A DNA stretch of 45,439 bases, taken from positions 3,248-48,686 of the forward strand of contig DLKK01000049.1 of NCBI GenBank assembly GCA_002478955.1, given 5' to 3'. Made by a program: the position numbers and the translations under genes. This stretch comes from Treponema sp. UBA7590. Lineage in GTDB: Bacteria; Spirochaetota; Spirochaetia; Treponematales; Treponemataceae. Shown here piece by piece: positions 1 through 8,865 of this stretch; position 1 is the stretch's first letter; each line of letters begins with the position of its first letter. Below the pieces are notes generated by a model. That model did not search any database and was not told where the DNA came from. It saw only the letters and a program-made list of their open reading frames with translations.

Positions 1-86
1 CTTCCCGCTTATTCAATTTGTAGATTCAGAAAGAAAACTCGAAATTTATTCTGATTTAGAAAGTAAACAAAATCAGTATAAATTCA

Positions 87-115
87 TTTTCAAACTGATA
101 TAAAATCACTATTAT
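87..115 (+). promoter_or_regulatory. Putative promoter of the HtrA gene, leaderless arrangement
   Basis: A TATTAT -10 box at 110-115 lies 17 nt after a weak TTTTCA -35 (87-92). Only 7 nt separate the -10 from the ATG at 123, and there is no Shine-Dalgarno sequence, so transcription would start at or next to the start codon. The rest of 1-122 is AT-rich and I see no gene in it. Confidence 0.5.
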
Positions 116-122
116 AGAAAAT

Positions 123-1394
123 ATGAAACTTTATTCTCGCAGCCAATTAATAAAATTCAGTGCGGCCGGTATGGTTCTTGCGGCTGTTGTGGCTTCTTGT
201 ATCACTTCACTCTCCTTGAAAAAAACAAAAGATAAAAAAACAGAAACTACGGCTCAAAATTTAAAAAATGAAAACTCAGTTTCCAAGGCGGAAGACGGAT
301 TCACACTTCTTCAGTCTGAAAACGCTGATGATAAAAACGGAAAAAATGCGGCTCTTACAGTTTCCGCGGCAGAAACAAATTATACTCAGGACGAAATACA
401 GAATATCAACGTTTACCAGAAATGTGCGCCTGGAGTTGTGAATATCAACACGCAGGTTGCAGGTGTAAACTGGTTTTTGGAGCCAGTTGTGCAGGACGGC
501 GGAAGCGGAAGCGGTTCAATAATCGACAAACGCGGTTATGTTTTGACAAACGGTCATGTTGTAAAAGGCGCGTCAAAAATTTATGTCTCACTTTCAGACG
601 GAACACAATATGAGGCAAGAATCATCGGCCAGGACAGGGATTCCGACCTTACTGTTATAAAATTTGACCCGCCAGAAGGACTTGTGCTGCAGACAATCTC
701 TTTCGGAGACTCCTCAAAACTCAACGTTGGACAAAAAGTCATTGCAATCGGAAATCCTTACGGTTTTAACAGAACAATGACAACAGGAATTGTTTCCGCA
801 TTGGGGCGACCTGTAAAAAATCCGAACACACAGCGAATCATCAGAAACATGATTCAGACTGACACAGCGATAAACCCGGGAAATTCAGGAGGTCCGCTTC
901 TTGACACTTCCGGAAAAATGATTGGCGTGAACACAATGATTTATTCATCTTCCGGCTCTTCGGCAGGAATTGGTTTTTCTGTTCCAGCAGAAACCGCAAT
1001 CCGAGTTGTAAGCGACCTTCTTCAATACGGAAAAGTCCGACGCGGTCAGCTTGATGTAACGCTTGTTCAACTGAACAACACAATCGCAAATTATGCGAAC
1101 CTTGATATTTCATCTGGACTTCTTGTCTCTAGAACCCAAAAAGGCGGAAATGCTGAAAAAGCTGGTATTATTCAAGGAACTCAGGCCGTACGCTACGGAT
1201 ATAACCAGAATATAATTTATCTTGGCGGCGACATAATCACGAATATTGACGGAATAAATATTTCTTCTTACACGGATTATTATTCAGCTTTGGAAAGCAA
1301 AAAACCCGGCGATACAGTAAATATCACAGTTCATAGGAACGGAAAAGACAGGAAATTAACAGTAACGCTTTCAGAAGAATCATCTTCAATCTAA
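123..1394 (+). CDS. HtrA/DegP-like periplasmic serine protease with PDZ domain
   Basis: Trypsin-like (S1C) protease of the HtrA family, expected to degrade or refold damaged envelope proteins. The N-terminus has a hydrophobic segment (about residues 10-32) followed by a low-complexity linker to about 90. The catalytic triad is visible: His145 in TNGHVV, Asp175 in DSDLTVIK and Ser255 in NPGNSGGPLL. One PDZ domain follows (about 310-415, with GGDIITNIDGINI). At 423 residues it is typical for a single-PDZ member. Residues V-A-S-C ending at Cys26 could serve as a relaxed spirochaetal lipobox, so the protein may be a lipoprotein rather than a plain membrane-anchored or secreted protease. uvrB starts 9 nt after the stop, so the two are probably co-transcribed. 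Confidence 0.93.
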   Translation: MKLYSRSQLIKFSAAGMVLAAVVASCITSLSLKKTKDKKTETTAQNLKNENSVSKAEDGFTLLQSENADDKNGKNAALTVSAAETNYTQDEIQNINVYQKCAPGVVNINTQVAGVNWFLEPVVQDGGSGSGSIIDKRGYVLTNGHVVKGASKIYVSLSDGTQYEARIIGQDRDSDLTVIKFDPPEGLVLQTISFGDSSKLNVGQKVIAIGNPYGFNRTMTTGIVSALGRPVKNPNTQRIIRNMIQTDTAINPGNSGGPLLDTSGKMIGVNTMIYSSSGSSAGIGFSVPAETAIRVVSDLLQYGKVRRGQLDVTLVQLNNTIANYANLDISSGLLVSRTQKGGNAEKAGIIQGTQAVRYGYNQNIIYLGGDIITNIDGINISSYTDYYSALESKKPGDTVNITVHRNGKDRKLTVTLSEESSSI

Positions 1395-1403
1395 AAACAA
1401 AAA

Positions 1404-3401
1404 ATGAGAAAATTTGTAGTAGAATCACCTTTTAAACCAAGCGGCGACCAAGGACAGGCAATCGAAAAACTCAGCGAAGGATTTTTGCACGGCGACAAAT
1501 TCCAGACGCTAAAAGGCGTAACCGGCTCTGGAAAAACTTTCACAATGGCAAAAATTATTGAAAAAGTTCAGCGACCAACGCTGATTATAAGTCACAACAA
1601 AACTCTTTCAGCGCAGCTTTTCCGCGAGTTCAAGTCATTTTTTCCGCACAACGCGGTTGAATATTTTGTTTCTTACTACGATTATTACCAGCCGGAAGCT
1701 TATGTTCCTGCGCGCGACCTTTACATTGAAAAAGATGCCGCAATCAACAAAGAAATCGACCAGATGAAAATGGCGGCAACCTATTCTCTTATGGAACGCC
1801 GCGATGTCATTGTTATAGCAACAGTTTCGTGCATTTACGGTCTTGGAATGCCTGAGCTTTACAAAAGCATGAGAATCCATATTGAAAAAGGAAAGTCGCT
1901 CGACCTGCACAAACTGGCTGTTGAGCTTGCACATATTCAATACGCGCGGAATGATATGGTTCTTGACCGCGGAACTTTCAGGATTCGCGGAGATGTAATA
2001 GAAATTTATCCGCCTTACATGGAATTTGACGAAGCCTACAGAATCGAACTTGACTGGGACACAGTTTCCAGAATCAGAAGATTCAACGTAATTTCCGGGC
2101 AGACAACAGAAGAACTTGATGAAACAGTGATTTATCCGGCAAAAAACTTTGTAGTTCCGCAGGATCAGCTGGAAATCGCAACAAAACGGATTCAGGATGA
2201 GCTTGAGCAACGACTGGAAGAATTGAACGCACAGCATAAACTTCTGGAAGCAGAAAGGCTAAAAACCCGCGTGACTTACGACATCGAAATGATGAAAGAA
2301 ATGGGCTACTGCTCAGGAATCGAAAATTATTCCGCACCAATTGCAGGCCGCGCACCAGGAGAACCGCCGGCAACGCTTCTGCATTATTTTCCTTCAGATT
2401 TTTTGTGCATGATTGACGAAGCGCATATCACAGTTCCGCAGATTGGCGCAATGTACGAAGGCGACCGAAGCCGCAAACAGAATCTTGTTGATTTCGGATT
2501 CAGACTTCCTAGCGTGCTGGATAACCGACCTTTAAAATACGATGAATTTTCAAAGATGATGAATCAGGTTATCTACGTTACGGCAACACCAAGAAAAGAA
2601 GAAATAAAGCAGTCAACTCAGATTGTTGAACAGCTGATTCGCCCAACAGGCTTGCTTGACCCGATTGTAGAAGTCCGCCCAAGCGAAGGCCAGATGGAAG
2701 ATATTTACAAGGAAATCAAGGAACGGATTGCAAAACACGAACGAAGCCTTGTGCTTACGCTCACAAAAAAGATGGCGGAAGATTTGACCGCATACCTTAC
2801 AGACCTTGACTTGAAAGTAAAATATATCCATTCCGAGATTGACACTTTTGAACGCGTTGAAATCCTAAAATCGCTTCGGCTTGGAGAAATCGACGTTTTA
2901 ATCGGAATCAATCTTCTGCGGGAAGGAATCGATTTGCCAGAAGTTTCGTTCATTGCCCTGCTGGACGCGGATAAAATCGGTTTCTTGCGCTCAACAACTT
3001 CACTCATCCAGATTATTGGACGAGCCGCACGCAACGCGGAAGGAAAAGTTGTAATGTATGCAGACAGAATGAGCGACGCGATGAAAGAAGCGATTGACGA
3101 GACAAAGCACCGCCGCCAGATTCAGGAAGCATACAACAAAGAACACGGAATCACTCCGCAGACAATCAAAAAGGAAATCACAGATATTCTTGAACATCAA
3201 AAAGAAGAGGCAGAAGAAAACGCAAAAACAACTGTTGAGACGCTCAAGAAAACAGCAAATCTTTTTGACAAGAAACAGCGAACAAAACTGATAAATGCGC
3301 TTAAACAAGAAATGTCAGAATGTGCGGAACGCCTTGAATATGAACAAGCCGCCGCGCTCCGCGACCAGATTAAAGAAATTGAAGCACAGTATGGAAAATA
3401 A
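1404..3401 (+). CDS. uvrB: Excinuclease ABC subunit B
   Basis: DNA damage recognition helicase of nucleotide excision repair. It receives DNA from UvrA and recruits UvrC for incision. The 665 residues are full length for the family. Visible are the Walker A motif GVTGSGKT with Lys44, the UvrB beta-hairpin region (YYDYYQPEAYVP and following), the DEAH-type motif MIDEAH, helicase motif VI (QIIGRAARN), and the C-terminal UVR coiled-coil that binds UvrC (LEYEQAAALRDQIKEIE). The start has no strong Shine-Dalgarno sequence and lies 9 nt after the protease stop codon, which fits translation from an upstream transcript. Nothing in the sequence looks damaged. Confidence 0.98.
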   Translation: MRKFVVESPFKPSGDQGQAIEKLSEGFLHGDKFQTLKGVTGSGKTFTMAKIIEKVQRPTLIISHNKTLSAQLFREFKSFFPHNAVEYFVSYYDYYQPEAYVPARDLYIEKDAAINKEIDQMKMAATYSLMERRDVIVIATVSCIYGLGMPELYKSMRIHIEKGKSLDLHKLAVELAHIQYARNDMVLDRGTFRIRGDVIEIYPPYMEFDEAYRIELDWDTVSRIRRFNVISGQTTEELDETVIYPAKNFVVPQDQLEIATKRIQDELEQRLEELNAQHKLLEAERLKTRVTYDIEMMKEMGYCSGIENYSAPIAGRAPGEPPATLLHYFPSDFLCMIDEAHITVPQIGAMYEGDRSRKQNLVDFGFRLPSVLDNRPLKYDEFSKMMNQVIYVTATPRKEEIKQSTQIVEQLIRPTGLLDPIVEVRPSEGQMEDIYKEIKERIAKHERSLVLTLTKKMAEDLTAYLTDLDLKVKYIHSEIDTFERVEILKSLRLGEIDVLIGINLLREGIDLPEVSFIALLDADKIGFLRSTTSLIQIIGRAARNAEGKVVMYADRMSDAMKEAIDETKHRRQIQEAYNKEHGITPQTIKKEITDILEHQKEEAEENAKTTVETLKKTANLFDKKQRTKLINALKQEMSECAERLEYEQAAALRDQIKEIEAQYGK

Positions 3402-3440
3402 TCCATAAGGATTTTGTGTTTTGCCTGGCTTTTTTAGTTA

Positions 3441-3467
3441 TTGACATAGCGCATAAAATCTTATAAT
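3441..3467 (+). promoter_or_regulatory. Promoter of rpmB
   Basis: A consensus TTGACA -35 at 3441-3446 and consensus TATAAT -10 at 3462-3467 are separated by a slightly short 15-nt spacer. A 5' UTR of about 35 nt leads to the AAGGTAGG ribosome site at 3493-3500. This is a conventional leadered gene, in contrast to several neighbours. Confidence 0.75.
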
Positions 3468-3507
3468 CTGTTAAAACTCACGTGAAAAACATAAGGTAGG
3501 TATAGAT

Positions 3508-3732
3508 ATGTCTAGAGCTTGTGACATTTGTGGAAAAGGTGTTATGCACGGAAACCATGTTTCTAAGTCTTTCAATCACCTTCGCAGAACTTGGAAACCA
3601 AATCTTCTTACTGTAAGAGCTGTTTTTGACAACGGTCAGGTAAGAACTATTAAAGTTTGCACACGTTGCTACCGCAGTGATTTCCTTATCAAAAAGGTAA
3701 AGACACCAAAAGCTGCTGTTGAAACAAAATAA
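3508..3732 (+). CDS. rpmB: 50S ribosomal protein L28, zinc-binding form
   Basis: Large-subunit ribosomal protein. The L28 signature is clear (CDICGKGVMHGNHVS, then NLLTVRAVFDNG). The protein has two Cys-x2-Cys pairs (CDIC near the start, CTRC near residue 53), marking it as the zinc-ribbon (C+) form of L28; cysteine-free forms exist in other bacteria. The 74 residues are normal length. It is monocistronic: it has its own promoter (3441-3467) and an intrinsic terminator 18 nt after the stop. Confidence 0.97.
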   Translation: MSRACDICGKGVMHGNHVSKSFNHLRRTWKPNLLTVRAVFDNGQVRTIKVCTRCYRSDFLIKKVKTPKAAVETK

Positions 3733-3750
3733 ACAAACTTTTCCAAAGAA

Positions 3751-3780
3751 AAACCGCTTTTGACGAAAAGCGGTTTTTTT
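3751..3780 (+). terminator. Intrinsic terminator of rpmB
   Basis: A perfect 11-bp stem (AAACCGCTTTT, 3751-3761; AAAAGCGGTTT, 3766-3776) closes a GACG loop and runs into a T-tract. Confidence 0.9.
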
Positions 3781-3802
3781 ATTTTCTTTTCAATTTTTAT
3801 AT

Positions 3803-4765
3803 TTAAGTTTCAAGAATCAATCCATCGTAGGCAGGACCTACAGAACCGCCATTCTTTACAATTTCCAGAAGGTTCGGATAATCAGAAAGCTGAGATTTTG
3901 CATATTCCTGGATTTCAACATGAGTCATCAGATGGCAAATGTGAATAAACCATGTATGCCGCGGTTTTATCTGCTCCGCAACATCCATCGCCTGCCGGAA
4001 GCCAAAATGCGTTGAATGTGGCTTTACGCGAAGCCCGTCAATAACACAATGTTCAATAATTCCGCCCTTCTCTTTTAAAAGCTGAATGCTTTCTGACGGC
4101 ACAAAACTTGTATCTGTAAGATACGCAATCGAATGGATTTTTCCGTCTTTCTCATTTTTGCATGAAATAAGCCAGCCACAATCATCAAGCTCACCGTGCT
4201 TCAATTGAACTGGAGTAACTGTCAAGTCACCGAATTCTTTTGGTGGATTTTTTTCAATTTCGTCACAGTCAACAAGATTGAGTTTTGGTTTTCCGCCGCC
4301 AATCTGAGTGTTTGTCTTAAAAATGTATTCAAACCGGCTCTTTACATCCTGAATCGTCTGGCGGTTAGCGTAAAGACAGATTCCTTTTTTATTTGCAGAA
4401 ATCTCAAGCATTTTTGGAGGAATTCCTGCGTTCTCAGGATTATTTTTCAGTTCTTCAATTTTATCGCTTCCAAGCGTATGACTGAAAACGCGTATATCAT
4501 CAAGTCCGTGCAAATGATCGGCATGGGAATGGGTCAAAAGCACGGCATCAATTGCTTCTATCCCATATTTTATGCACTGCAGCCTGAATTCAGGACCTGT
4601 ATCAATCTGAAGATGAGTTTCTGTTCCATTTTTATTTCGGTTTGTCACATATGCACTGCATCTAAAACGAGTATCCCTGGAATCTTTTGAAGTACAAACA
4701 TGGCAATGGCAGGCAATACAAGGAATTCCGTGGCTTGTACCGGTTCCTAAAAGAGTCATTTTCAT
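3803..4765 (-). CDS. MBL-fold metallohydrolase, PhnP-like
   Basis: Metallo-beta-lactamase fold hydrolase of the PhnP / cyclic-phosphodiesterase-like group. The N-terminal GTGTSHGIP strand and the cysteine cluster CIACHCHVC resemble the zinc-binding cysteines of PhnP-type enzymes. The dinuclear metal motif THSHADH supplies His79, His81, Asp83 and His84. Further conserved histidines sit near the C-terminus (FIHICHLMTH). Its ATG overlaps the TGA of pyruvate kinase (TGATG), so it is translationally coupled to pyk. The true substrate is unknown; a phosphodiester or cyclic nucleotide fits the family. No phosphonate genes are nearby, so the phn pathway itself is unlikely. Confidence 0.82.
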   Translation of the reverse strand: MKMTLLGTGTSHGIPCIACHCHVCTSKDSRDTRFRCSAYVTNRNKNGTETHLQIDTGPEFRLQCIKYGIEAIDAVLLTHSHADHLHGLDDIRVFSHTLGSDKIEELKNNPENAGIPPKMLEISANKKGICLYANRQTIQDVKSRFEYIFKTNTQIGGGKPKLNLVDCDEIEKNPPKEFGDLTVTPVQLKHGELDDCGWLISCKNEKDGKIHSIAYLTDTSFVPSESIQLLKEKGGIIEHCVIDGLRVKPHSTHFGFRQAMDVAEQIKPRHTWFIHICHLMTHVEIQEYAKSQLSDYPNLLEIVKNGGSVGPAYDGLILET

Positions 4766-6561
4766 CAGATTATGCCTTCGTAGACAAGCCCTTGCTCGCC
4801 GTCTATTGTAACAGAAAGGTCGTTCTCAAGAATTTTTAGCGCGTCACGCACATCCTGGAGCCAGACCAAATCAGGATTTATCAAAGCAAGCTGTTCAGGC
4901 GGAATATCGCTTCCAGTTTCAGAAACGACTCCCTGAACAACACGCAAAGCTGGAATCAAATCTTCGGTTATTCTCCAGCAGACAAGAATCGCCTTGCTGT
5001 TCATGCGCACCTGGTTACGGATTTCATTCAAATCGTTTTCATGCACAACTCTTCCAGACGCTTTTTTATTTTCCGTGTTTGCAAAACCAGAAACCATTCC
5101 GCGCGCAAGAATATTTCCTACAACAAGAACTTTTATTGTATTTATCATCATCGGACTGGAAATCGGAATTCCAGCGCAAATCAGAACTTTGTCCCCTTGT
5201 TTTATGGCACCACAACGCACGCATTGGGTAATCGCGCTCTGAATCATCATCTCTGAATCATCAGCAACCTGGCAAAGAACCGGAAGAACTCCCCACTGAA
5301 TCATAAGCTGATTCGCAACTTTTTTGTCCGGAGTTACGGCAAGAACAACCTGCTCCGGGCGGTAACTTCCAATAATCCGGGCTGTATTTCCGTGCAAAGT
5401 CGGCACAAGAACCGCTTTTGCACTGATATTTCTTGCAAGCTTATACGCGCTGTGGGCAACCATGTGGCCAACTTCAACACCGGGTTTATATTCCGAATCA
5501 AATTTCCGCATTTGAAAAAGATATTCCTGGCTCTGCTCGGTTGTGCGTGTAATCAAAACCATTGCCCTAACCGATTCAATCGGATATTTTCCCCCGGCTG
5601 TTTCTCCGCTCAACATAACTGCGTCTGTTCCGTCAAAAACTGCGTTGGAAACATCTGTAAGTTCAGCACGCGTAGGACGAGGATTCACAATCATTGAGTC
5701 AAGCATCTGGGTCGCAGTAATAACAGGCTTTCCAGCGGCACGGCAAACGCGGATAATAGCTTTTTGCGCCAAAGGAATTCGTTCCGGCGGAATCTGAACG
5801 CCCAAATCACCACGGGCAATCATAATTCCGTCCGCTTCTTTTACAATTTCTTCTATATTATTAAGCCCTTCTTCGTTTTCAATTTTTGCGATAACACGGG
5901 CATTTGCTCCAACTTCCTTTAAAAAAGTTTTTATCTGAACAACTTCTTCCGAAAAACTCACAAAACTTGCAGCAACAAAATCAATATCCTCTTCCGCCCC
6001 AAAACGTAGATCATCCTTGTCTTTTTCAGACATTATCGGAAGTCCAGCGTGAAGCCCGATCAGATTCACATTTTTTCTGCTTCCAAATGTGCCGGAATTT
6101 TTTGCCTCGCAGATTATTTTCTCGCCTTGAATTTCAACAACATCAATTTCAACAAGCCCGTCCGCAATCAGAACTCTTACGCCAACTTTCATTTTTTGCG
6201 GAGCTTCTTTCCAGGAAATGCTTATGTGGCAAAGTTTTTCGCCATTTGCCGCAGTACAAAAACTGTCATCAGCAACAAGCTCAATCTTATCGCCAGTATT
6301 AACAGTGATTTTTCCGTCGTTTTCAACAAGCCCGGTGCGGATTTCAGGACCTTTTGTATCAAGAAGAATCGCAACAGGAATACGCAAAGCCTCCGCCACT
6401 CTTCTGACACGCTCCATAGCCTGTTTGTGCCATTCGTGAGTTCCGTGGCTAAAATTGAAGCGGGCAATATTCATACCTGCAAGAATCATTTTTTTTATAG
6501 TTTCATCATTGTCGCACGCAGGTCCAATAGAACATACAATTTTCGTTTTTCTTGAATACAT
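4765..6561 (-). CDS. pyk: Pyruvate kinase with C-terminal PEP-utiliser-like domain
   Basis: Final glycolytic step, phosphoenolpyruvate plus ADP to pyruvate plus ATP. The N-terminal motif RKTKIVCSIGPA, FNFSHG and the active-site stretch MIARGDLGVQIP are all present. The protein is about 598 residues, against about 470 for the basic enzyme. The extra 100 C-terminal residues (ITEDLIPALRVVQGVVSETG ... VTIDGEQGLVYEG) look like the mobile phosphohistidine domain of PEP-utilising enzymes. The TSHAA histidine motif is replaced by SDIPPEQ, so it is probably structural or regulatory, as in Bacillus pyruvate kinases. I start at ATG 6561; an upstream in-frame TTG (6576) overlaps the -10 box and is rejected. 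The gene heads an operon with the MBL hydrolase. Confidence 0.95.
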   Translation of the reverse strand: MYSRKTKIVCSIGPACDNDETIKKMILAGMNIARFNFSHGTHEWHKQAMERVRRVAEALRIPVAILLDTKGPEIRTGLVENDGKITVNTGDKIELVADDSFCTAANGEKLCHISISWKEAPQKMKVGVRVLIADGLVEIDVVEIQGEKIICEAKNSGTFGSRKNVNLIGLHAGLPIMSEKDKDDLRFGAEEDIDFVAASFVSFSEEVVQIKTFLKEVGANARVIAKIENEEGLNNIEEIVKEADGIMIARGDLGVQIPPERIPLAQKAIIRVCRAAGKPVITATQMLDSMIVNPRPTRAELTDVSNAVFDGTDAVMLSGETAGGKYPIESVRAMVLITRTTEQSQEYLFQMRKFDSEYKPGVEVGHMVAHSAYKLARNISAKAVLVPTLHGNTARIIGSYRPEQVVLAVTPDKKVANQLMIQWGVLPVLCQVADDSEMMIQSAITQCVRCGAIKQGDKVLICAGIPISSPMMINTIKVLVVGNILARGMVSGFANTENKKASGRVVHENDLNEIRNQVRMNSKAILVCWRITEDLIPALRVVQGVVSETGSDIPPEQLALINPDLVWLQDVRDALKILENDLSVTIDGEQGLVYEGII

Positions 6562-6596
6562 ACTTATATTATACAAATATTAGATTGATTTGTGAA
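6562..6596 (-). promoter_or_regulatory. pyk promoter, leaderless arrangement
   Basis: On the minus strand TTCACA (6596-6591), a 17-nt spacer, then consensus TATAAT (6573-6568). Only ATAAGT separates the -10 box from the ATG at 6561, so the expected transcription start coincides with the start codon. There is no room for a Shine-Dalgarno sequence. Confidence 0.75.
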
Positions 6597-6745
6597 TTTT
6601 TTTTCAATTTTATTAGCCTGAATGTTTGGGTTTTATTAATTTGGTAAAAAAATTGAATAAGCGGAAAGAAAAAGGAAGCGGCAACCGAGCTATTCTTATT
6701 AATAATTTTGGCAATGCGTTTTATTCTCGACATCCCGGTTTTTAA

Positions 6746-6774
6746 TTGAACTAAAACACAAAAGATAGTATATT
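6746..6774 (+). promoter_or_regulatory. Promoter of pckG
   Basis: TTGAAC (6746-6751), 17-nt spacer, TATATT (6769-6774). The predicted start near 6781 leaves a UTR of about 47 nt containing a small GGGTAAACCC hairpin and AGGAG at 6817-6821, 6 nt before the ATG at 6828. The remaining 6597-6745 interval is AT-rich and I see nothing else in it. Confidence 0.6.
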
Positions 6775-6827
6775 TAAAAGCAAATGAATTTTTGGGGTAA
6801 ACCCGATTTCACAAACAGGAGTTATAA

Positions 6828-8684
6828 ATGACACTTGATGAAATTAAGAATTCCAAGATTAAAAATTGGATCGAAGAATGCGTTAAGATGTGTGAACCTG
6901 ACAATGTAGTTGTATGCGATGGTTCTACAGCTGAATACGATCGTCTTATGCAGAAATGCGTTGATGCCGGCTTGGCTACAAAACTTAAAAAGAAGGAAAA
7001 TTCTTTCTTGTTCCGCTCACTTCCAAGTGATGTTGCACGTGTTGAGTCACGTACATTTATTTCTTCTGTAAAAGAAGAAGATGCTGGTCCTACAAACCAC
7101 TGGATTGCACCAGCTGAACTTAAAGCTACAATGAAAGGCCTTTACAAAGGCTGTATGCACGGAAGAACAATGTATGTAATTCCATTCTGCATGGGTCCTC
7201 TTGGCTCACCAATCGCAAAATACGGAATTGAACTTACAGACTCTGAATACGTAGTTCTCAACATGGACATCATGACTCGTGCCGGAGAAAAAGTTTGGGC
7301 TTACCTTGGAGACGATTTTGTTCCATGTCTTCACTCAGTTGGTAAACCGCTCAACAACGGCGAAAAAGACAACGGTGTTTGGCCTTGCGCAGATGTTGAA
7401 CACAAATACATCAGCCAGTTCCCAGAAGAACGCCTTATTTGGTCTTACGGTTCTGGATACGGTGGAAACGCTCTTCTTGGAAAGAAATGTTTCGCTCTCC
7501 GCATTGCAACTGTAATTGCACGCGAAGAAGGCTGGCTTGCTGAGCATATGCTTATCCTTAAGCTTACAAACCCACAGGGCGAAGTAAAATACGTTACTGG
7601 CGCATTCCCTTCAGCTTGTGGAAAAACAAACCTTGCAATGCTTATTCCTACAATCCCTGGCTGGAAAGTTGAAACAGTCGGCGATGATATTGCATGGATG
7701 AAATTCGGAAAAGATGGCCGTCTTTACGCTATCAACCCAGAAGCAGGATTCTTCGGTGTTGCTCCAGGAACATCTGCTGAATCTAACAAAAACGCTCTTG
7801 AAGCTGCCTCAAAGAACACAATCTTTACAAACTGTGCTCTTACAGAAGATGGAGACGTTTGGTGGGAAGGAATCGGTTATCCTGCAAAGGGCAAGCTTGT
7901 TGACTGGAAAGGCAACACACGCGACGCTCTTCCAAAAGACAAGTCTCCTAAGGGCGAAGAATTCGCTCATCCGAACGCACGCTTTACAGCGCCTGCAAAA
8001 CAGTGTCCTTGTATCGCTTCTGACTGGGAATCTCCAGAAGGCGTTCCAATTTCAGCAATCTTATTCGGTGGCCGCCGTCCTTCAACAGTTCCGCTCGTAC
8101 ACCAGAGCCGCAACTGGAACCACGGTGTATTCCTTGGATCTATCGTAGGTTCAGAAATCACTGCCGCTTCTACAATCGACGCTTCTCAGGTTGGAAAAAT
8201 CCGCCGCGACCCATTCGCAATTCTTCCATTCTGCGGATACAACATGGGCGACTACTTCCAGCACTGGATTGACGTTGGTGCAGCTGCTGCTAAACGTGGT
8301 GAAGAAGACAAGCTTCCTAAGATTTTCTATGTTAACTGGTTCCGCAAGGACGAAAACAACAAGGATCTTCCAGGCGGATTCATGTGGCCAGGATACGGCG
8401 ACAACAGCCGCGTTCTTGCATGGATTTTTGACCGCTGCGACGGAAAAGACAACTACGTTGACACACCAATCGGATTTATGCCAAAAGAAGGTGCTCTCAA
8501 CCTTGACGGTCTTGCTGATGTTTACAAAGCACAGATTCCAGCAATCACAGCAGTTGACAAGGAAGGCTGGCTCAAGGAATGCAAAGACATCCGCGAAAAC
8601 CACTATCCAAAGTTCGGCAAACATCTTCCAAAAGAATTGTCTGCTTGCTTGGATGACTTGGAAAGCCGCTTGAACAAGGCGTAA
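6828..8684 (+). CDS. pckG: Phosphoenolpyruvate carboxykinase (GTP)
   Basis: Interconverts oxaloacetate plus GTP and phosphoenolpyruvate plus GDP plus CO2. In fermenting spirochaetes it may run toward oxaloacetate, feeding succinate formation; that direction is inference. The 618 residues match the GTP-dependent family. The phosphate-binding loop ACGKTN (residues 263-268, reactive Cys264) distinguishes it from the ATP-type enzyme. The guanine-site region FGGRRPSTVPLV and the HWIAPAELKATMKGL region are conserved. Codon use is notably regular (many GCT, CTT and AAG/AAC codons), as expected of a highly expressed gene. It is monocistronic, with a strong ribosome site and its own terminator. Confidence 0.97.
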   Translation: MTLDEIKNSKIKNWIEECVKMCEPDNVVVCDGSTAEYDRLMQKCVDAGLATKLKKKENSFLFRSLPSDVARVESRTFISSVKEEDAGPTNHWIAPAELKATMKGLYKGCMHGRTMYVIPFCMGPLGSPIAKYGIELTDSEYVVLNMDIMTRAGEKVWAYLGDDFVPCLHSVGKPLNNGEKDNGVWPCADVEHKYISQFPEERLIWSYGSGYGGNALLGKKCFALRIATVIAREEGWLAEHMLILKLTNPQGEVKYVTGAFPSACGKTNLAMLIPTIPGWKVETVGDDIAWMKFGKDGRLYAINPEAGFFGVAPGTSAESNKNALEAASKNTIFTNCALTEDGDVWWEGIGYPAKGKLVDWKGNTRDALPKDKSPKGEEFAHPNARFTAPAKQCPCIASDWESPEGVPISAILFGGRRPSTVPLVHQSRNWNHGVFLGSIVGSEITAASTIDASQVGKIRRDPFAILPFCGYNMGDYFQHWIDVGAAAAKRGEEDKLPKIFYVNWFRKDENNKDLPGGFMWPGYGDNSRVLAWIFDRCDGKDNYVDTPIGFMPKEGALNLDGLADVYKAQIPAITAVDKEGWLKECKDIRENHYPKFGKHLPKELSACLDDLESRLNKA

Positions 8685-8714
8685 GCCAATAAATAAATCG
8701 AAAGGTTTATAAAA

Positions 8715-8748
8715 AAATCCGCCGGCATTTTGCTGGCGGATTTTTTGT
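8715..8748 (+). terminator. Intrinsic terminator of pckG
   Basis: A 13-bp stem (AAATCCGCCGGCA at 8715-8727 with TGCTGGCGGATTT at 8731-8743, one G-T pair), a TTT loop and a following T-run. Confidence 0.9.
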
Positions 8749-8783
8749 TTAACAAGAAAACAAGCTGTTTACTTATCATCTCC

Positions 8784-8807
8784 TGTTTGTTCATTAATAA
8801 ATAAACA
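8784..8807 (+). promoter_or_regulatory. 24-bp palindromic operator candidate upstream of the TetR-aldolase gene
   Basis: A 24-bp inverted repeat running from TGTTTGTT to AATAAACA around a central ATTAAT; ten of twelve arm positions pair exactly. It abuts the -35 box at 8808. It has no T-run and the pckG terminator already lies upstream, so it is more likely a protein-binding site than a terminator. Confidence 0.55.
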
Positions 8808-8841
8808 TTGACAAATATTATTCATTTTGTTAAATTAACAA
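8808..8841 (+). promoter_or_regulatory. Promoter with overlapping palindromic operator
   Basis: Consensus TTGACA (8808-8813), 17-nt spacer, TAAATT (8831-8836). A perfect 15-nt inverted repeat, TTGTTAAATTAACAA (8827-8841), covers the -10 box. Binding there would block RNA polymerase. The first domain of the downstream protein is a TetR-type DNA-binding domain, so autoregulation is the simplest reading. Confidence 0.6.
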
Positions 8842-8865
8842 CATCTTGCAATTTGGAGAATAATT

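Noticed and set aside
1635..2237. A 200-codon frame antisense to uvrB, and similar long antisense frames over pyk, pckG and others
   Set aside because: Each lies wholly inside a well-conserved gene, lacks a ribosome site and has no recognisable domain. They are shadows of codon bias.
6562..6576. TTG start of pyk at 6576
   Set aside because: The TTG lies next to the -10 box and would lie upstream of the transcript; ATG 6561 matches the family N-terminus.
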